Positions 47,045 through 57,825 of a DNA stretch of 64,000 nt are shown piece after piece; positions within the stretch are counted from its first letter, which is position 1; each line of letters opens with the position of its first letter. The notes below the pieces were generated by a model. The model saw nothing but the letters and a program-made list of their open reading frames with translations, searched no databases and was not told where the DNA came from. The DNA lies in contig NZ_AP018150.1 in assembly GCF_003966915.1 (NCBI RefSeq), forward strand, positions 992,001 to 1,056,000, given 5' to 3'. Made by a program: the position numbers and the translations under genes. This DNA is from Mycoavidus cysteinexigens (GTDB lineage: Bacteria; Pseudomonadota; Gammaproteobacteria; Burkholderiales; Burkholderiaceae).

Positions 47045-47743
47045 ATGAAACGTTCCTTGTCTATTCCTGGTGATGCACTGTTTAAAAAATTTATGTCCAA
47101 TGTCACCTTGGCTAAGGTTTTTTTAGAAGTATATTTGCCTACTTCGGTAAAACAAAATTGCGACTTTAATACCCTTCAGATTGCCAATGGTTCGTTTGTA
47201 GACACTCATCTGAGGCAAGATTTCTCAGATATTGTCTATACATTGAATGTTGCAGGCGCGCCTGGGTATATTTATGCTGTGATTGAACACGAGAGTGCGG
47301 TAGGCAGATTACCGCCATTTAAGCTTTTGCGTTATCAAACTGCAGTCATGCAACAGCATCTTGATCAAGGCAATAAATTATTGCCCGTCGTCGTGCCCCT
47401 GCTTTTTTATCGCGGGCAGACCAGCTCTTATCCAGGACCGCTAGATCCAGATGAACTCTTGCAGAGCATACTAAAATATCTTGTAAAAGAAGGAAAATGT
47501 ATTGATTATTCGCAGTTCATTCAGTTGGTGATTGAAATTGCGTCAAACTATCGTGAGGAAATTATGACACTTGGTCAACAGTTAGAGCAAAAAGATTATC
47601 AAGAAGACTACCAAAAAGGTAGGCGTGAAACAATTCTTGAAATTGTCAGCAATATGTTAGCTACGGGAATGCCGCTCGATAGGATTAAAGAGCTCACCAA
47701 GCTTTCTAATCGAGATTTAGCAGAGTCAATTTCAGCTCTTTAA
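47045..47743 (+). CDS. Rpn-family recombination-promoting nuclease (shortened)
   Basis: 232 residues. The PD-(D/E)XK nuclease part is clear: FKKFMSNVTLAKVFLEVYLP, FVDTHLRQDFSDIVYTL, YIYAVIEHESA and LPVVVPLLFYRGQTSSYPGPLD. These match RpnA-type (PF04754) proteins of E. coli, which make DNA breaks that stimulate recombination. Relative to RpnA (about 290 residues) the middle after YPGPLD is short by an estimated 60-70 residues, then a C-terminal helical tail with KDYQEDYQKGRRE follows. Catalytic residues are kept. Often a multi-copy, horizontally spread family. Convergent with ppsR, 3 bases apart. Confidence 0.85.
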   Translation: MKRSLSIPGDALFKKFMSNVTLAKVFLEVYLPTSVKQNCDFNTLQIANGSFVDTHLRQDFSDIVYTLNVAGAPGYIYAVIEHESAVGRLPPFKLLRYQTAVMQQHLDQGNKLLPVVVPLLFYRGQTSSYPGPLDPDELLQSILKYLVKEGKCIDYSQFIQLVIEIASNYREEIMTLGQQLEQKDYQEDYQKGRRETILEIVSNMLATGMPLDRIKELTKLSNRDLAESISAL

Positions 47744-47746
47744 TAT

Positions 47747-48562
47747 TTAATACGATGGTTTATCAAGCCTAATTTCCTGCAAAATAGTTGCAGCGATTTC
47801 TTCGATTGATTTATGCGTAGAAGAAAGCCACTTGATATTTTCGCGACGCATCAACGCTTGGGCCTCATTGATTTCATAACGGCAATTTTCAAGCGAGGCA
47901 TATTTACTGCCAGGACGCCGTTCATTGCGGATTTCCGCAAGCCGGCTAGAGTCGATCGATAAGCCAAAAATTTTCGACTTATGAGGAAGCAGGGGCGTAG
48001 GCAGCTTGCCACGCTCAAAATCTTCTGGAATAAGCGGATAATTGGCGGCTTTTATCCCATATTGCATGGCTAAATAGAGCGTGGTTGGCGTTTTCCCGCT
48101 ACGTGAGACGCCTACTAAAATAACCTCGGCGTCCTCAAGGTTAAGATGGGACTGGCCATCATCATGGGTCAGAGAAAAATTGATTGCCTCAATCCGGTTT
48201 TTATAAGCCTCAGTATCTGCTGCTTGGTGCCCACGCCCCATCGCATGGCTGGATTTAACTTTAAGTTCGTGCTCAAGCGGCTCGATAAAAGTTTGGAACA
48301 TATCTAGCACAAGGGCGTTTGAGCGCTTCACAATCTCATTTGATTCGCTATTGACTAACGTGGTAAAAACAATCGGCCGGCTGCCACTCAACTCAGCGGC
48401 ATGGTTAACCTCATTCAGCGTGGCATAAGCCTTGTCTAACGAGTCCACAAAAGGCACGCGCACTAAACGAAATTTCAGATCAAATTGTGAAAGAATTGAA
48501 TGCGCAAAGGTTTCGGCAGTAATGCCGGTTCCATCAGAAACAATAAATGCAGTAGGTGGCAT
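47747..48562 (-). CDS. ppsR: PEP synthase regulatory kinase/phosphorylase
   Basis: 271 residues, DUF299 family. Signatures: FIVSDGTGITAETFAHSILSQF and the P-loop VILVGVSRSGKTPTTLYLA. It inactivates PEP synthase by ADP-dependent phosphorylation and reactivates it by phosphorolysis. It is divergent from ppsA with 131 bases between the starts, the usual arrangement for the enzyme and its regulator. Confidence 0.95.
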   Translation of the reverse strand: MPPTAFIVSDGTGITAETFAHSILSQFDLKFRLVRVPFVDSLDKAYATLNEVNHAAELSGSRPIVFTTLVNSESNEIVKRSNALVLDMFQTFIEPLEHELKVKSSHAMGRGHQAADTEAYKNRIEAINFSLTHDDGQSHLNLEDAEVILVGVSRSGKTPTTLYLAMQYGIKAANYPLIPEDFERGKLPTPLLPHKSKIFGLSIDSSRLAEIRNERRPGSKYASLENCRYEINEAQALMRRENIKWLSSTHKSIEEIAATILQEIRLDKPSY

Positions 48563-48618
48563 AGTGTTGTATTACAGTCAATTTAAAGCATGGATAGGAC
48601 AGGCTGTGTTATTGCCCA

Positions 48619-48648
48619 TTGGGCGAGACACGCATAGCACGGTAGAAT
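48619..48648 (+). promoter_or_regulatory. Probable ppsA promoter
   Basis: TTGGGC (48619-48624), 18-base spacer, TAGAAT (48643-48648), 46 bases before the ppsA ATG. A small palindrome GCCCATTGGGC (48614-48624) overlaps the -35 and might be an operator. Confidence 0.4.
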
Positions 48649-48693
48649 AGCGGTTTTTGAGCGTCAATAAAGCTTTTTTACATTTTAGGGACT

Positions 48694-51084
48694 GTGATGA
48701 ATAGGGCAGTGGATAGCAATGCTTACGTGGTGCCGTTTGAGCAATTGCGCATGACGGATGTTGAGATCGTCGGTGGTAAAAATGCATCACTTGGTGAAAT
48801 GATTAGCCAGCTTACACTTGCTGGCGTGAGTGTGCCGGCTGGTTTCGCGACAACCGCGCATGCATTTCGTGAGTTTCTACAACTCAATAATTTGAGCACG
48901 CGCATTGCGCAACGATTGCAAAATCTAGATATTGATGATGTTAAGGCGCTCGCCGTAGCTGGACGTGAAATTCGCCAGTGGATTATCGACGCGCCGTTGC
49001 CAGCTAGATTAGTCGCCGAAATTCGGGAACATTTTGAGCTGCTACAAAAAGATGCAGCGGAATTGTCATTTGCTGTGCGCTCCTCGGCAACTGCTGAAGA
49101 TCTGCCCGATGCGTCATTTGCTGGCCAGCAAGAATCCTACCTTAATGTGGTTGGCATCGATTCAATTCTTGACCGCATCAAACATGTTTTTGCTTCACTC
49201 TACAATGATCGCGCGATTTCATACCGCGTGCATAAGGGTTTTGCGCACGCAGAGGTTGCCATATCGGCAGGGGTCCAGCGCATGGTGCGCTCAGATGTAG
49301 GCGCTGCTGGCGTGATGTTTACGCTAGACACCGAGTCCGGCTTTAAAGATGTGGTCTTTATTACCTCAAGCTATGGCTTGGGAGAAACCGTGGTGCAAGG
49401 TGCGGTGAACCCGGACGAATTTTATGTTTTCAAGCCCACGCTGGCGAGCGGCCATGACCCAATTATTCGTCGTACGCTTGGCTCAAAATTGCTCAAAATG
49501 GAATTCGCGCCGCCAGATGACGCGGAGCGGGTCAAAACGGTCGATGTAGAAGTCGCGCAACGTAATCGCTATTCGATTACCGATGAAGATGTGATCCAGC
49601 TTGCCAAATACGCAGTGATTATTGAACAGCACTATGGCCGCCCGATGGATATTGAATGGGGCAAAGATGGGCGCGATGGCAAGCTCTATATCCTGCAAGC
49701 GCGGCCTGAAACGGTCAAGAGCCAAGCCGACGGTAAACGTGAGCAACGTTTTAAACTTAAGAATGTTGCCCCAGTATTGGCTACAGGCCGAGCCATTGGT
49801 CAGAAAATCGGTGCTGGTCCAGTGCGTGTGATTCGCGATGTGAGCGAGATTGAACGCGTACAGCCTGGCGATGTGCTCGTCGCCGATATGACAGACCCGA
49901 ATTGGGAGCCGGTGATGAAACGCGCTGCCGCTATTGTCACCAACCGCGGCGGGCGGACTTGTCATGCCGCTATTATTGCACGCGAATTAGGCGTGCCTGC
50001 GGTGGTTGGCTGCGGCGAGGTTACGGACCTATTACGAGATGGCGCGCTGGTCACCGTCTCGTGCGCCGAAGGCGATGAAGGCAAGATCTATGATGGTCTG
50101 CTTGAGATGGAGGTTACTGAGATTGAGCGGGGTGATTTACCCGCTTTGCCAGTGAAGATCATGATGAACGTTGGCAGCCCGCAACTGGCCTTTGACTTTT
50201 GCCAATTGCCGAATGCTGGAGTGGGCCTGGCACGGCTCGAATTCATTATCAATAATAATATTGGTGTGCATCCAAAAGCTGTGCTGGATTACCCTAATGT
50301 TGCGCCGGATCTCAAAAAAGCAGTGGAGAGCATCGCTCGCGGCCATGCCTCGCCACGCGCATTTTATGTCGAAAAACTAACCGAAGGGATCTCCACCATT
50401 GCCGCTGCCTTTTATCCAAAGCCAGTTATCGTGCGATTGTCCGACTTTAAGTCAAATGAATATAAAAAGTTGATTGGCGGTTCACGCTATGAACCTGACG
50501 AAGAAAACCCAATGTTAGGTTTTCGTGGTGCGGCGCGCTATATTTCTGAGGAGTTTGCCCCCGCTTTTGAGATGGAATGCATTGCTCTTAAGCGCGTACG
50601 TGAAGAAATGGGCTTAACGAATGTTGAGATCATGGTGCCCTTTGTGCGTACGCTGGCGCAGGCCGAGCGCGTAGTGGCGCTGCTGGCGCAATTTGGTCTA
50701 AAACGCGGCGACCATGGTTTACGCTTGATTATGATGTGCGAAGTTCCATCGAATGCGATTTTGGCGGCTGAATTTTTGCAATATTTCGACGGCTTTTCAA
50801 TTGGCTCAAACGATTTGACCCAACTCACGCTTGGACTGGACCGGGATTCTGGCATGCCATTGTTGGCGCAAGACTTCGATGAGCGCGACTTGGCGCTGCG
50901 TTTTATGCTAAGCCGCGTAATTGATGAATGTAAACGGCAAAATAAATATGTCGGCATTTGCGGGCAAGGGCCGTCAGATCATTTAGATTTTGCGCAATGG
51001 CTGATGGACGCTGGCATCATGTCACTCTCGCTGAATCCCGATACCGTCATCGAGACTTGGCGCGCGCTCGTGAAAACAAATTAG
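48694..51084 (+). CDS. ppsA: Phosphoenolpyruvate synthase
   Basis: 796 residues, standard length. The N-terminal ATP-binding domain has [15 protein letters not shown] and [19 protein letters not shown]; the phosphohistidine domain [24 protein letters not shown]; the C-terminal PEP domain [15 protein letters not shown] and GICGQGPSD. It makes PEP from pyruvate and ATP for gluconeogenesis. An intact ppsA with ppsR suggests growth on organic or amino acids supplied by a host. Confidence 0.97.
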   Translation: MMNRAVDSNAYVVPFEQLRMTDVEIVGGKNASLGEMISQLTLAGVSVPAGFATTAHAFREFLQLNNLSTRIAQRLQNLDIDDVKALAVAGREIRQWIIDAPLPARLVAEIREHFELLQKDAAELSFAVRSSATAEDLPDASFAGQQESYLNVVGIDSILDRIKHVFASLYNDRAISYRVHKGFAHAEVAISAGVQRMVRSDVGAAGVMFTLDTESGFKDVVFITSSYGLGETVVQGAVNPDEFYVFKPTLASGHDPIIRRTLGSKLLKMEFAPPDDAERVKTVDVEVAQRNRYSITDEDVIQLAKYAVIIEQHYGRPMDIEWGKDGRDGKLYILQARPETVKSQADGKREQRFKLKNVAPVLATGRAIGQKIGAGPVRVIRDVSEIERVQPGDVLVADMTDPNWEPVMKRAAAIVTNRGGRTCHAAIIARELGVPAVVGCGEVTDLLRDGALVTVSCAEGDEGKIYDGLLEMEVTEIERGDLPALPVKIMMNVGSPQLAFDFCQLPNAGVGLARLEFIINNNIGVHPKAVLDYPNVAPDLKKAVESIARGHASPRAFYVEKLTEGISTIAAAFYPKPVIVRLSDFKSNEYKKLIGGSRYEPDEENPMLGFRGAARYISEEFAPAFEMECIALKRVREEMGLTNVEIMVPFVRTLAQAERVVALLAQFGLKRGDHGLRLIMMCEVPSNAILAAEFLQYFDGFSIGSNDLTQLTLGLDRDSGMPLLAQDFDERDLALRFMLSRVIDECKRQNKYVGICGQGPSDHLDFAQWLMDAGIMSLSLNPDTVIETWRALVKTN

Positions 51085-51131
51085 AGGTTTTTTAAAGCGC
51101 CTACGCTTTTCAGGTTAATCAAGGAGCTTTT

Positions 51132-51563
51132 ATGATGCAAGCAAGCCTAGTCTGGTGGCTTTTAGCCGGGGGGCTCGTGATTGCCGAGTTGCTCACGGGC
51201 ACCTTTTACCTATTAATGGTTGCGTTGGGCTGTCTAGCGGGTGGCGCGATGACCTTACTAGGATTTTCGGTCGCCGAGCAACTGGCCATGGCGGCCGCGG
51301 TCGCACTGAGCGCATTGCTACTGTTACGCCGTTCCCGTTTCGCGGCGGCGAGAGGGCGCCAGGCGCTCAATAATCCCAGCAATAATCTCGATCTAGGGGC
51401 ATCCTTGCAAGTAGCGGCTTGGCAAGGACGCCGCGCGCGCGCATTTTATCGTGGCACGCAATGGGATGTTGAACTGGCAGAGGGAGAAAATATAGCCAGC
51501 GAATGGTATGAAATTAAAGAAATGCGCGGCAATCTTTTGATTGTTGTGGCCAAGCGTAGTTAA
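51132..51563 (+). CDS. NfeD-like membrane protein
   Basis: 143 residues. Two or three hydrophobic segments (VWWLLAGGLVIAELLTGTFYLL; MTLLGFSVAEQLAMAAAVALSALLLL in parts) precede a C-terminal OB-fold-like domain with GTQWDVELAEGE and SEWYEIKEMRGNLLIV. NfeD proteins accompany stomatin-like proteins in the membrane, and the SPFH gene follows after 28 bases. Strong AAGGAG site. Confidence 0.88.
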   Translation: MMQASLVWWLLAGGLVIAELLTGTFYLLMVALGCLAGGAMTLLGFSVAEQLAMAAAVALSALLLLRRSRFAAARGRQALNNPSNNLDLGASLQVAAWQGRRARAFYRGTQWDVELAEGENIASEWYEIKEMRGNLLIVVAKRS

Positions 51564-51591
51564 TCAGTGGGTTTATTTGTAAGGAAAAATT

Positions 51592-52512
51592 ATGTTACTC
51601 GATACCAGCTTCCTCGCGCTTATTATATTTATCATCGCGATTGTGATTGCGGCGCAATCCGTAAAAATTGTGCCACAACAACATGCTTGGGTGCTGGAGC
51701 GGCTTGGCCGCTATCATGCCACGCTAACGCCAGGCGCAAGCATTGTGCTGCCATTTATTGACCGCGTCGCCTATCGGCATATCTTAAAAGAAATTCCGCT
51801 CGATGTACCGAGTCAGATTTGCATCACGCGGGATAACACGCAATTGCAAGTGGATGGCGTTCTATATTTTCAGGTCACTGACCCGATGAAAGCTTCTTAT
51901 GGCTCAAGCAACTACATTCTCGCCATCACGCAGCTTGCGCAAACCACATTACGCTCGGTGATTGGCAGGCTCGAACTCGACAGAACCTTTGAAGAGCGCG
52001 CGGTCATCAACCACAGCATCGTTGAAGCATTAGACGAGGCGGCGGCCAATTGGGGCGTTAAAGTATTGCGTTATGAAATCAAAGATCTCACGCCCCCCAA
52101 AGAAATATTACATGCAATGCAATCGCAAATCACTGCTGAACGTGAAAAACGCGCATTGATTGCTGCCTCCGAAGGTAAACGGCAAGAGCAAATTAACCTA
52201 GCCACTGGCGCGCGCGAAGCCGCGATTCAAAAATCGGAAGGTGAAAAACAAGCTGCGATTAACCAAGCGCAAGGGCAGGCGTCAGCGATTCTCTCCGTAG
52301 CCGAAGCGAATGCGCAAGCAATTGCAAAGGTGGGCCACGCAATTCAATCGGCCGGCGGTACTGAGGCGGTGAATTTAAAAGTTGCAGAGCAATATGTGAG
52401 TGCTTTTGGTAACTTGGCTAAGACCGGCAATACGTTAATTGTGCCAGCGAATTTGAGCGAAGTGAGTACGATGATTGGAGCGGCGTTGTCGATCTTTAAG
52501 CAGGGGAAGTAA
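51592..52512 (+). CDS. qmcA: SPFH/stomatin-like membrane protease partner (QmcA-type)
   Basis: 306 residues. An N-terminal membrane anchor (FLALIIFIIAIVIAAQSV) leads into the SPFH domain: VPQQHAWVLERLGRYHATLTPG, LQVDGVLYFQVTDPMKASYGSSNY, and a coiled-coil tail rich in EAREAAI-type repeats. Partner of NfeD in membrane microdomain or FtsH-linked quality control. Confidence 0.9.
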   Translation: MLLDTSFLALIIFIIAIVIAAQSVKIVPQQHAWVLERLGRYHATLTPGASIVLPFIDRVAYRHILKEIPLDVPSQICITRDNTQLQVDGVLYFQVTDPMKASYGSSNYILAITQLAQTTLRSVIGRLELDRTFEERAVINHSIVEALDEAAANWGVKVLRYEIKDLTPPKEILHAMQSQITAEREKRALIAASEGKRQEQINLATGAREAAIQKSEGEKQAAINQAQGQASAILSVAEANAQAIAKVGHAIQSAGGTEAVNLKVAEQYVSAFGNLAKTGNTLIVPANLSEVSTMIGAALSIFKQGK

Positions 52513-52718
52513 GAGTAAGTTTATAGTTGTTTTTTTACAATTTGATAAGAGAGAATTCAGAAATTTATGGTAAATTTGATATGAATGCTCTATTTTAATA
52601 AAATTATTTTAGCAGGAAAATTAAAAAATATTTTTTAATTAAGTATTAATGGATTATTTATTAGAAAAGTAATTTTTTTAAAAAATTAACCCTGAGTAAA
52701 GCGGAGTATAGAAGAAAT

Positions 52719-53552
52719 ATGAAAAAGTTAATTTTAATGAGTTTGTTTGTTACGGGAAGCTGGATTTCGGGCTGTGGTGGTGATAGCTCTATAAAAAATG
52801 CGGGGGCTTTATCGGAGCCGAGTAAAAAGCTTGTATCAGAAGAAATGCCTTCCAAAGTAAATCTTATATCAGAGGAAGGCACACTATCAGAAAATGGTGA
52901 GGATTTACTAGATACAAGTGAAATTTTTTCGCAAGAAGACGATCCTTCTGAAGTAAATTTTACGTCAGAAGGAGGCTCCGAAGCTTCAGTATTGGATGCT
53001 CGTGAAGCTAGTCCCGAAAGAGATGCACATGCAACTACCTCCATGTCCGAGTGGACTGGAACATGGGCTTGGGATTCAAGTATGCTCAAGGATTCGCAGC
53101 ATGTACTTACTTCTGATTCTTTCCTTCGCGCTCAGCTGACTTTTGCCTTGCAAGCAGAGGCGCCAGGTCTAAAAATTACTTTGGAAGAGTGGAGGAATGG
53201 AGTTGATGAATACAGCTCGGGATTTCAAATTCAAGCAACAGATAATTATAGTGAAATGGTAAATGCTGACTCCACTAAATTTGAGTTTATTCTTCCAAGA
53301 GCGGCTTTAATAAGAGTATTACCTGAGTTGGAAGGGATTTGGCTAGAAAGTGGGGTGAGTTCGAAAAACAAAAAGAGGGCAGAGTCCATAGTACGCAAAG
53401 GGATAAAATATTTTTATGCTGAACAAGGGGAGTTACTCGAGCAAAATATAAAATGGGATTTGGATGGAGATCAATGTATTGCAAGCAAAAAGAAGGCAAT
53501 ATTGGGAAAGCATCTTTTTGAACCTCGAGATCGTGTAGCCAGGGCAGACTAA
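52719..53552 (+). CDS. Putative lipoprotein (tandem copy A)
   Basis: 277 residues. Lipoprotein signal peptide MKKLILMSLFVTGSWISGC with lipobox ISGC, mature start CGGD. A Ser/Glu-rich linker (about 25-115) has internal near-repeats (EPSKKLVSEE, PSKVNLISEE, PSEVNFTSEGG). The C-terminal part (EFILPRAALIRVLPELEGIW and WDLDGDQCIA) resembles copy B at 54053 (HISIKNLLQIFP and GDLNSDNC). AT-rich compared with neighbours, suggesting transfer or relaxed selection. Function unknown. Confidence 0.7.
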   Translation: MKKLILMSLFVTGSWISGCGGDSSIKNAGALSEPSKKLVSEEMPSKVNLISEEGTLSENGEDLLDTSEIFSQEDDPSEVNFTSEGGSEASVLDAREASPERDAHATTSMSEWTGTWAWDSSMLKDSQHVLTSDSFLRAQLTFALQAEAPGLKITLEEWRNGVDEYSSGFQIQATDNYSEMVNADSTKFEFILPRAALIRVLPELEGIWLESGVSSKNKKRAESIVRKGIKYFYAEQGELLEQNIKWDLDGDQCIASKKKAILGKHLFEPRDRVARAD

Positions 53553-53720
53553 AATTTGAGTATATGCGTGGCACCAATATATTTATCATCAAATTTTGAG
53601 GTTGCTGTACGTTTTGGGTCGGTTATCACAGAATTATAAAGGAACGGAAGCCTGTTATAAATTTTGGTTTCAAACATACAAAATTTCTGGCAGGTTCTTT
53701 TCTTAAAAATCACCTAACTC
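53553..53720. other. Intergenic with IS-like inverted pair
   Basis: Contains an imperfect inverted repeat, GCCTGTTATAAATTTTG (53650-53666) and CAAAATTTCTGGCAGGT (53679-53695), 13 of 17 pairs. It resembles the possible IS256-type end at 26081. It may be two IS ends left after excision or a terminator-like stem of copy A. Confidence 0.4.
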
Positions 53721-53855
53721 TACGTATCAACCTAGCCTTCTCTAATCCCGTTTTTCTCCATCCCCCGTTTATCATGAATCTTCTTACCTGAGGCTAAACC
53801 GATTTCACACTTAACCTGCCCCTTCGTATAATGCAAACCTAATGGCACGGGCAGG
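53721..53855 (-). pseudogene. smpB 3'-end remnant (duplicated)
   Basis: Closely matches the 3' part of intact smpB (about 54997-55134): shared stretches include ATCAACCTAGCCTTCTC, CGTTTATCATG and CTTCGTATAATGCAAA. It lacks six bases relative to smpB and has many substitutions, so it is not coding. It marks the end of a tandem duplication unit that also contains the upstream lipoprotein gene. Confidence 0.8.
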
Positions 53856-54052
53856 AGCCATATTTTTCTATTTTAGAATGGAACTAATATTGAGGCAGAA
53901 ATATCTATTATTTGATGAAGCTAATTTAAGGGGGGTAATGAGGTGTATTTTCGGCATTTTTTGGCGTTAATTGTCGATTTATGCATGTTGATTTATTTAA
54001 AAACTTAACTTCTGGTTAAAGAATTTTAGCAATTTGATTTTTTGGAAAAAGC
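53856..54052. other. AT-rich upstream region of lipoprotein copy B
   Basis: No gene. The last 50 bases (AAAACTTAACTTCTGGTTAAAG) resemble the segment before copy A (AAAAATTAACCCTGAGTAAAG), supporting duplication of the promoter with the gene. Confidence 0.4.
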
Positions 54053-54721
54053 GTGAAAAAACAGGTTTTAATAGGTTTACTAGTTATGGGAAGTTGGATT
54101 AGCGGATGCGGTGGGGATAATAGCATTACTGAACTTTCTAACCAAGAACGTTCACTTCAACTTACAGATAGTCGGCTTGTAAAATGGCATCAAAATAATG
54201 AAAATAATACATTTTCTGAAAATGGCATTGCTGCGCATTTATCTCGAGATGCACAGAAAAATGTTAACGCTATGCTTATTTTTACAAAATCAGATTCATC
54301 AGACTCAGAATTGGGTTTTGCTTCTTTGTTAAAAGATGAGGATGGATTTGAGGACGGTAAATATCAATATAAAATTGAGCAATTAAACGGGGCAAATTAT
54401 TATAATGAAAATCAGCATCCTAAATTAGCTGTGCATATTTCTATAAAAAATTTATTGCAAATTTTCCCTGCGGAATCGCTTGATTCCCTAAAACAGACAT
54501 CACTAAAAGATTTAGCAGAAAAACTCAATAATTCAGTAGAGTTTTTCTTTAATGGAAAAGACAAACTATCTATAGAGTTGGTTGGGGATCTAAATAGTGA
54601 TAATTGTTGGGTTGTGGTCGACGCATTGCATCCAGGCGAGTATGGCGGGTGGGCAAAAGAAAATGCAAGTGCGTCCGCAGATAGCATCGTCGATGAGTTG
54701 GCGATAGCCGAGGGTCAATAA
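54053..54721 (+). CDS. Putative lipoprotein (tandem copy B)
   Basis: 222 residues from a GTG start. Signal peptide MKKQVLIGLLVMGSWISGC with the same GSWISGCGGD block as copy A. The Ser/Glu-rich linker of copy A is missing, and the body has the shared C-terminal pattern. AT-rich. Convergent with smpB; an IS256 fragment lies between them. Confidence 0.7.
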   Translation: MKKQVLIGLLVMGSWISGCGGDNSITELSNQERSLQLTDSRLVKWHQNNENNTFSENGIAAHLSRDAQKNVNAMLIFTKSDSSDSELGFASLLKDEDGFEDGKYQYKIEQLNGANYYNENQHPKLAVHISIKNLLQIFPAESLDSLKQTSLKDLAEKLNNSVEFFFNGKDKLSIELVGDLNSDNCWVVVDALHPGEYGGWAKENASASADSIVDELAIAEGQ

Positions 54722-54739
54722 TTAAACGGGTTAGGATTT

Positions 54740-54859
54740 CTATTTACGGAAGCTAAAATTCAATGTTTCCGAATTATTTGAAGCAATGACAAACTGCTCG
54801 TCAAATAAAATAACCCATTGAATTTTTTTTGAGCGCCGTTTCTGCAAGCCTCTAAAGGG
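54740..54859 (-). pseudogene. IS256-family transposase C-terminal remnant (second copy)
   Basis: The minus-strand frame ending TAG at 54740-54742 reads GLQKRRSKKIQWVILFDEQF, then VIASNNSETL. This parallels the KIQFAILFGERFTAS end of the remnant at 27481. About 40 decayed residues remain, without a gene body. Confidence 0.5.
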
Positions 54860-54987
54860 TAAGTAGAGGCGGGCGGCTCTTTTTAAGAGTGAAGAGTGAC
54901 TTTAAGTAGAATTTTTTGATCTTTACTTTAAGCTATGTTGCATTGCGAGAGTGCAGGTTTCATTGATTGTATTTCGCGCTTTCAAAC

Positions 54988-55434
54988 TCACTCAGCCCGA
55001 CGCATCAACCTAGCCTTCTCCCGCTCCCAATCCCGCTTTTTCTCTGTCTCTCGTTTATCATGCATCTTCTTGCCTTTGGCTAAACCAATCTCACACTTGA
55101 CCCGCCCTTTCGTATAATGCAAATCTAACGGCACGAGCGTATAACCCCGCTGTTCGACTTTACCGATGAGCCGTTTGATTTGCGTTCTATGCATGAGCAA
55201 CTTTCGAGTGCGCACGGGATCTGGCCGAATATGGGTCGAGGCGCTTAAAAGTGGGCTAATATGTGCGCCGATTAGAAAGAGTTCAGCATTGCGGATTACG
55301 ACATAGCCTTCTTTGATCTGGGAGCGGCCAGCGCGGATAGCCTTCACCTCCCATCCTTCGAGTACAAGGCCGGTTTCGTAACGCTCTTCAATGAAATAAT
55401 CGAAGAGCACTTTTTTATTGTTGCTGATACTCAT
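54988..55434 (-). CDS. smpB: SsrA-binding protein
   Basis: 148 residues. Signatures: [33 protein letters not shown] (seen in parts), [21 protein letters not shown], and the C-terminal [22 protein letters not shown] tail. SmpB delivers tmRNA to stalled ribosomes. Its 3' end is the source of the decayed duplicate at 53721. Divergent from ratA, the normal neighbour. Confidence 0.97.
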   Translation of the reverse strand: MSISNNKKVLFDYFIEERYETGLVLEGWEVKAIRAGRSQIKEGYVVIRNAELFLIGAHISPLLSASTHIRPDPVRTRKLLMHRTQIKRLIGKVEQRGYTLVPLDLHYTKGRVKCEIGLAKGKKMHDKRETEKKRDWEREKARLMRRAE

Positions 55435-55540
55435 GATGGGAGAAACGTATATGCTTCGGCTAAAATAATCATTCTAACAAAGCCGCTTGCCTTGTGCTGG
55501 CTGATTTGCGCAAATTGCGCAGTTTCTTAAGTAAATTTTT

Positions 55541-55981
55541 ATGCCGGATGTCCAAAAAACCGTTTTGGTTCGCTATGCGGCCGAACAAATGTTTGACCTT
55601 GTTAATGATGTTGACGATTATCCAAATTTCTTGCCGTGGTGTGCTGGGGTCGAGATCTTTGAGCGCAGCGAAAGCGAGATGAGAGCAAGGATTGATATTA
55701 ACTTTAAAGGGATTAAGTTGCATTTTGCAACGCGTAATACACAGCAGCGGCCGGCCCGCATCGATATGGTGTTTGCTGATGGCCCATTTAAAAAATTTAC
55801 GGGTTACTGGTGTTTTACGCCGCTTCGCGCGGATGCCTGTAAGGTTGAATTCTCCTTGCATTATGAATTTGCAAGTATGATCTTAGGTAAGTTGATTGGG
55901 CCAGTGTTCCATCATATTGCGAATTCTTTCGTTGAATCTTTTGTAAAGCGCGCACAAATTAAGTATGCTCCCCCAGCTTGA
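55541..55981 (+). CDS. ratA: RatA/Coq10-like START-domain protein
   Basis: 146 residues with VQKTVLVRYAAEQMFDLVNDV, YPNFLPWCAGVEIFERSES and FKKFTGYWCFTPLRADACKVEF. In E. coli RatA was reported to block 70S association; homologues bind quinones. It overlaps rnfH by 17 bases, the usual pair, and both lie beside smpB. Confidence 0.92.
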   Translation: MPDVQKTVLVRYAAEQMFDLVNDVDDYPNFLPWCAGVEIFERSESEMRARIDINFKGIKLHFATRNTQQRPARIDMVFADGPFKKFTGYWCFTPLRADACKVEFSLHYEFASMILGKLIGPVFHHIANSFVESFVKRAQIKYAPPA

Positions 55982-56282
55982 AGTCGAAATTTGTTATGCC
56001 TTGCCTGAGCGCCAGACGGTGCTGAAGGTTATGCTGCCAGCCGGCGCAACGGTGGGCCAAGCGATTGCTGCATCGGGTATTGCACAGGTCCATCCAGAAC
56101 TAGATTTAACCCAGCAAGCAGTTGGGATCTGGGGGAAAATTGAATCATTAGAAACCGTATTGGCGGCGCATGATCGCGTTGAAATTTACCGTCCTTTAAA
56201 AGTAGATCCCAAACTAGCGCGGCAACGGCGCGCGGAAAAGGCGCGCATGGGGCGTCCTGAAGGTCGTAGGTGGCGCACCTAA
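55965..56282 (+). CDS. rnfH: RnfH-family ubiquitin-like protein
   Basis: 105 residues. Beta-grasp signatures: EVEICYALPERQTVLKVMLPAGATVGQAIAASGI (in parts), VGIWGKIESLETVLAAHDRVEIYRPLKVDPK. Function is poorly known; it pairs with ratA in many proteobacteria. The basic tail ends RRAEKARMGRPEGRRW. Confidence 0.92.
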   Translation: MLPQLEVEICYALPERQTVLKVMLPAGATVGQAIAASGIAQVHPELDLTQQAVGIWGKIESLETVLAAHDRVEIYRPLKVDPKLARQRRAEKARMGRPEGRRWRT

Positions 56283-56308
56283 AACAGAAAAATGATTCAT
56301 AGCGATAA

Positions 56309-57825
<1,517 letters not shown>

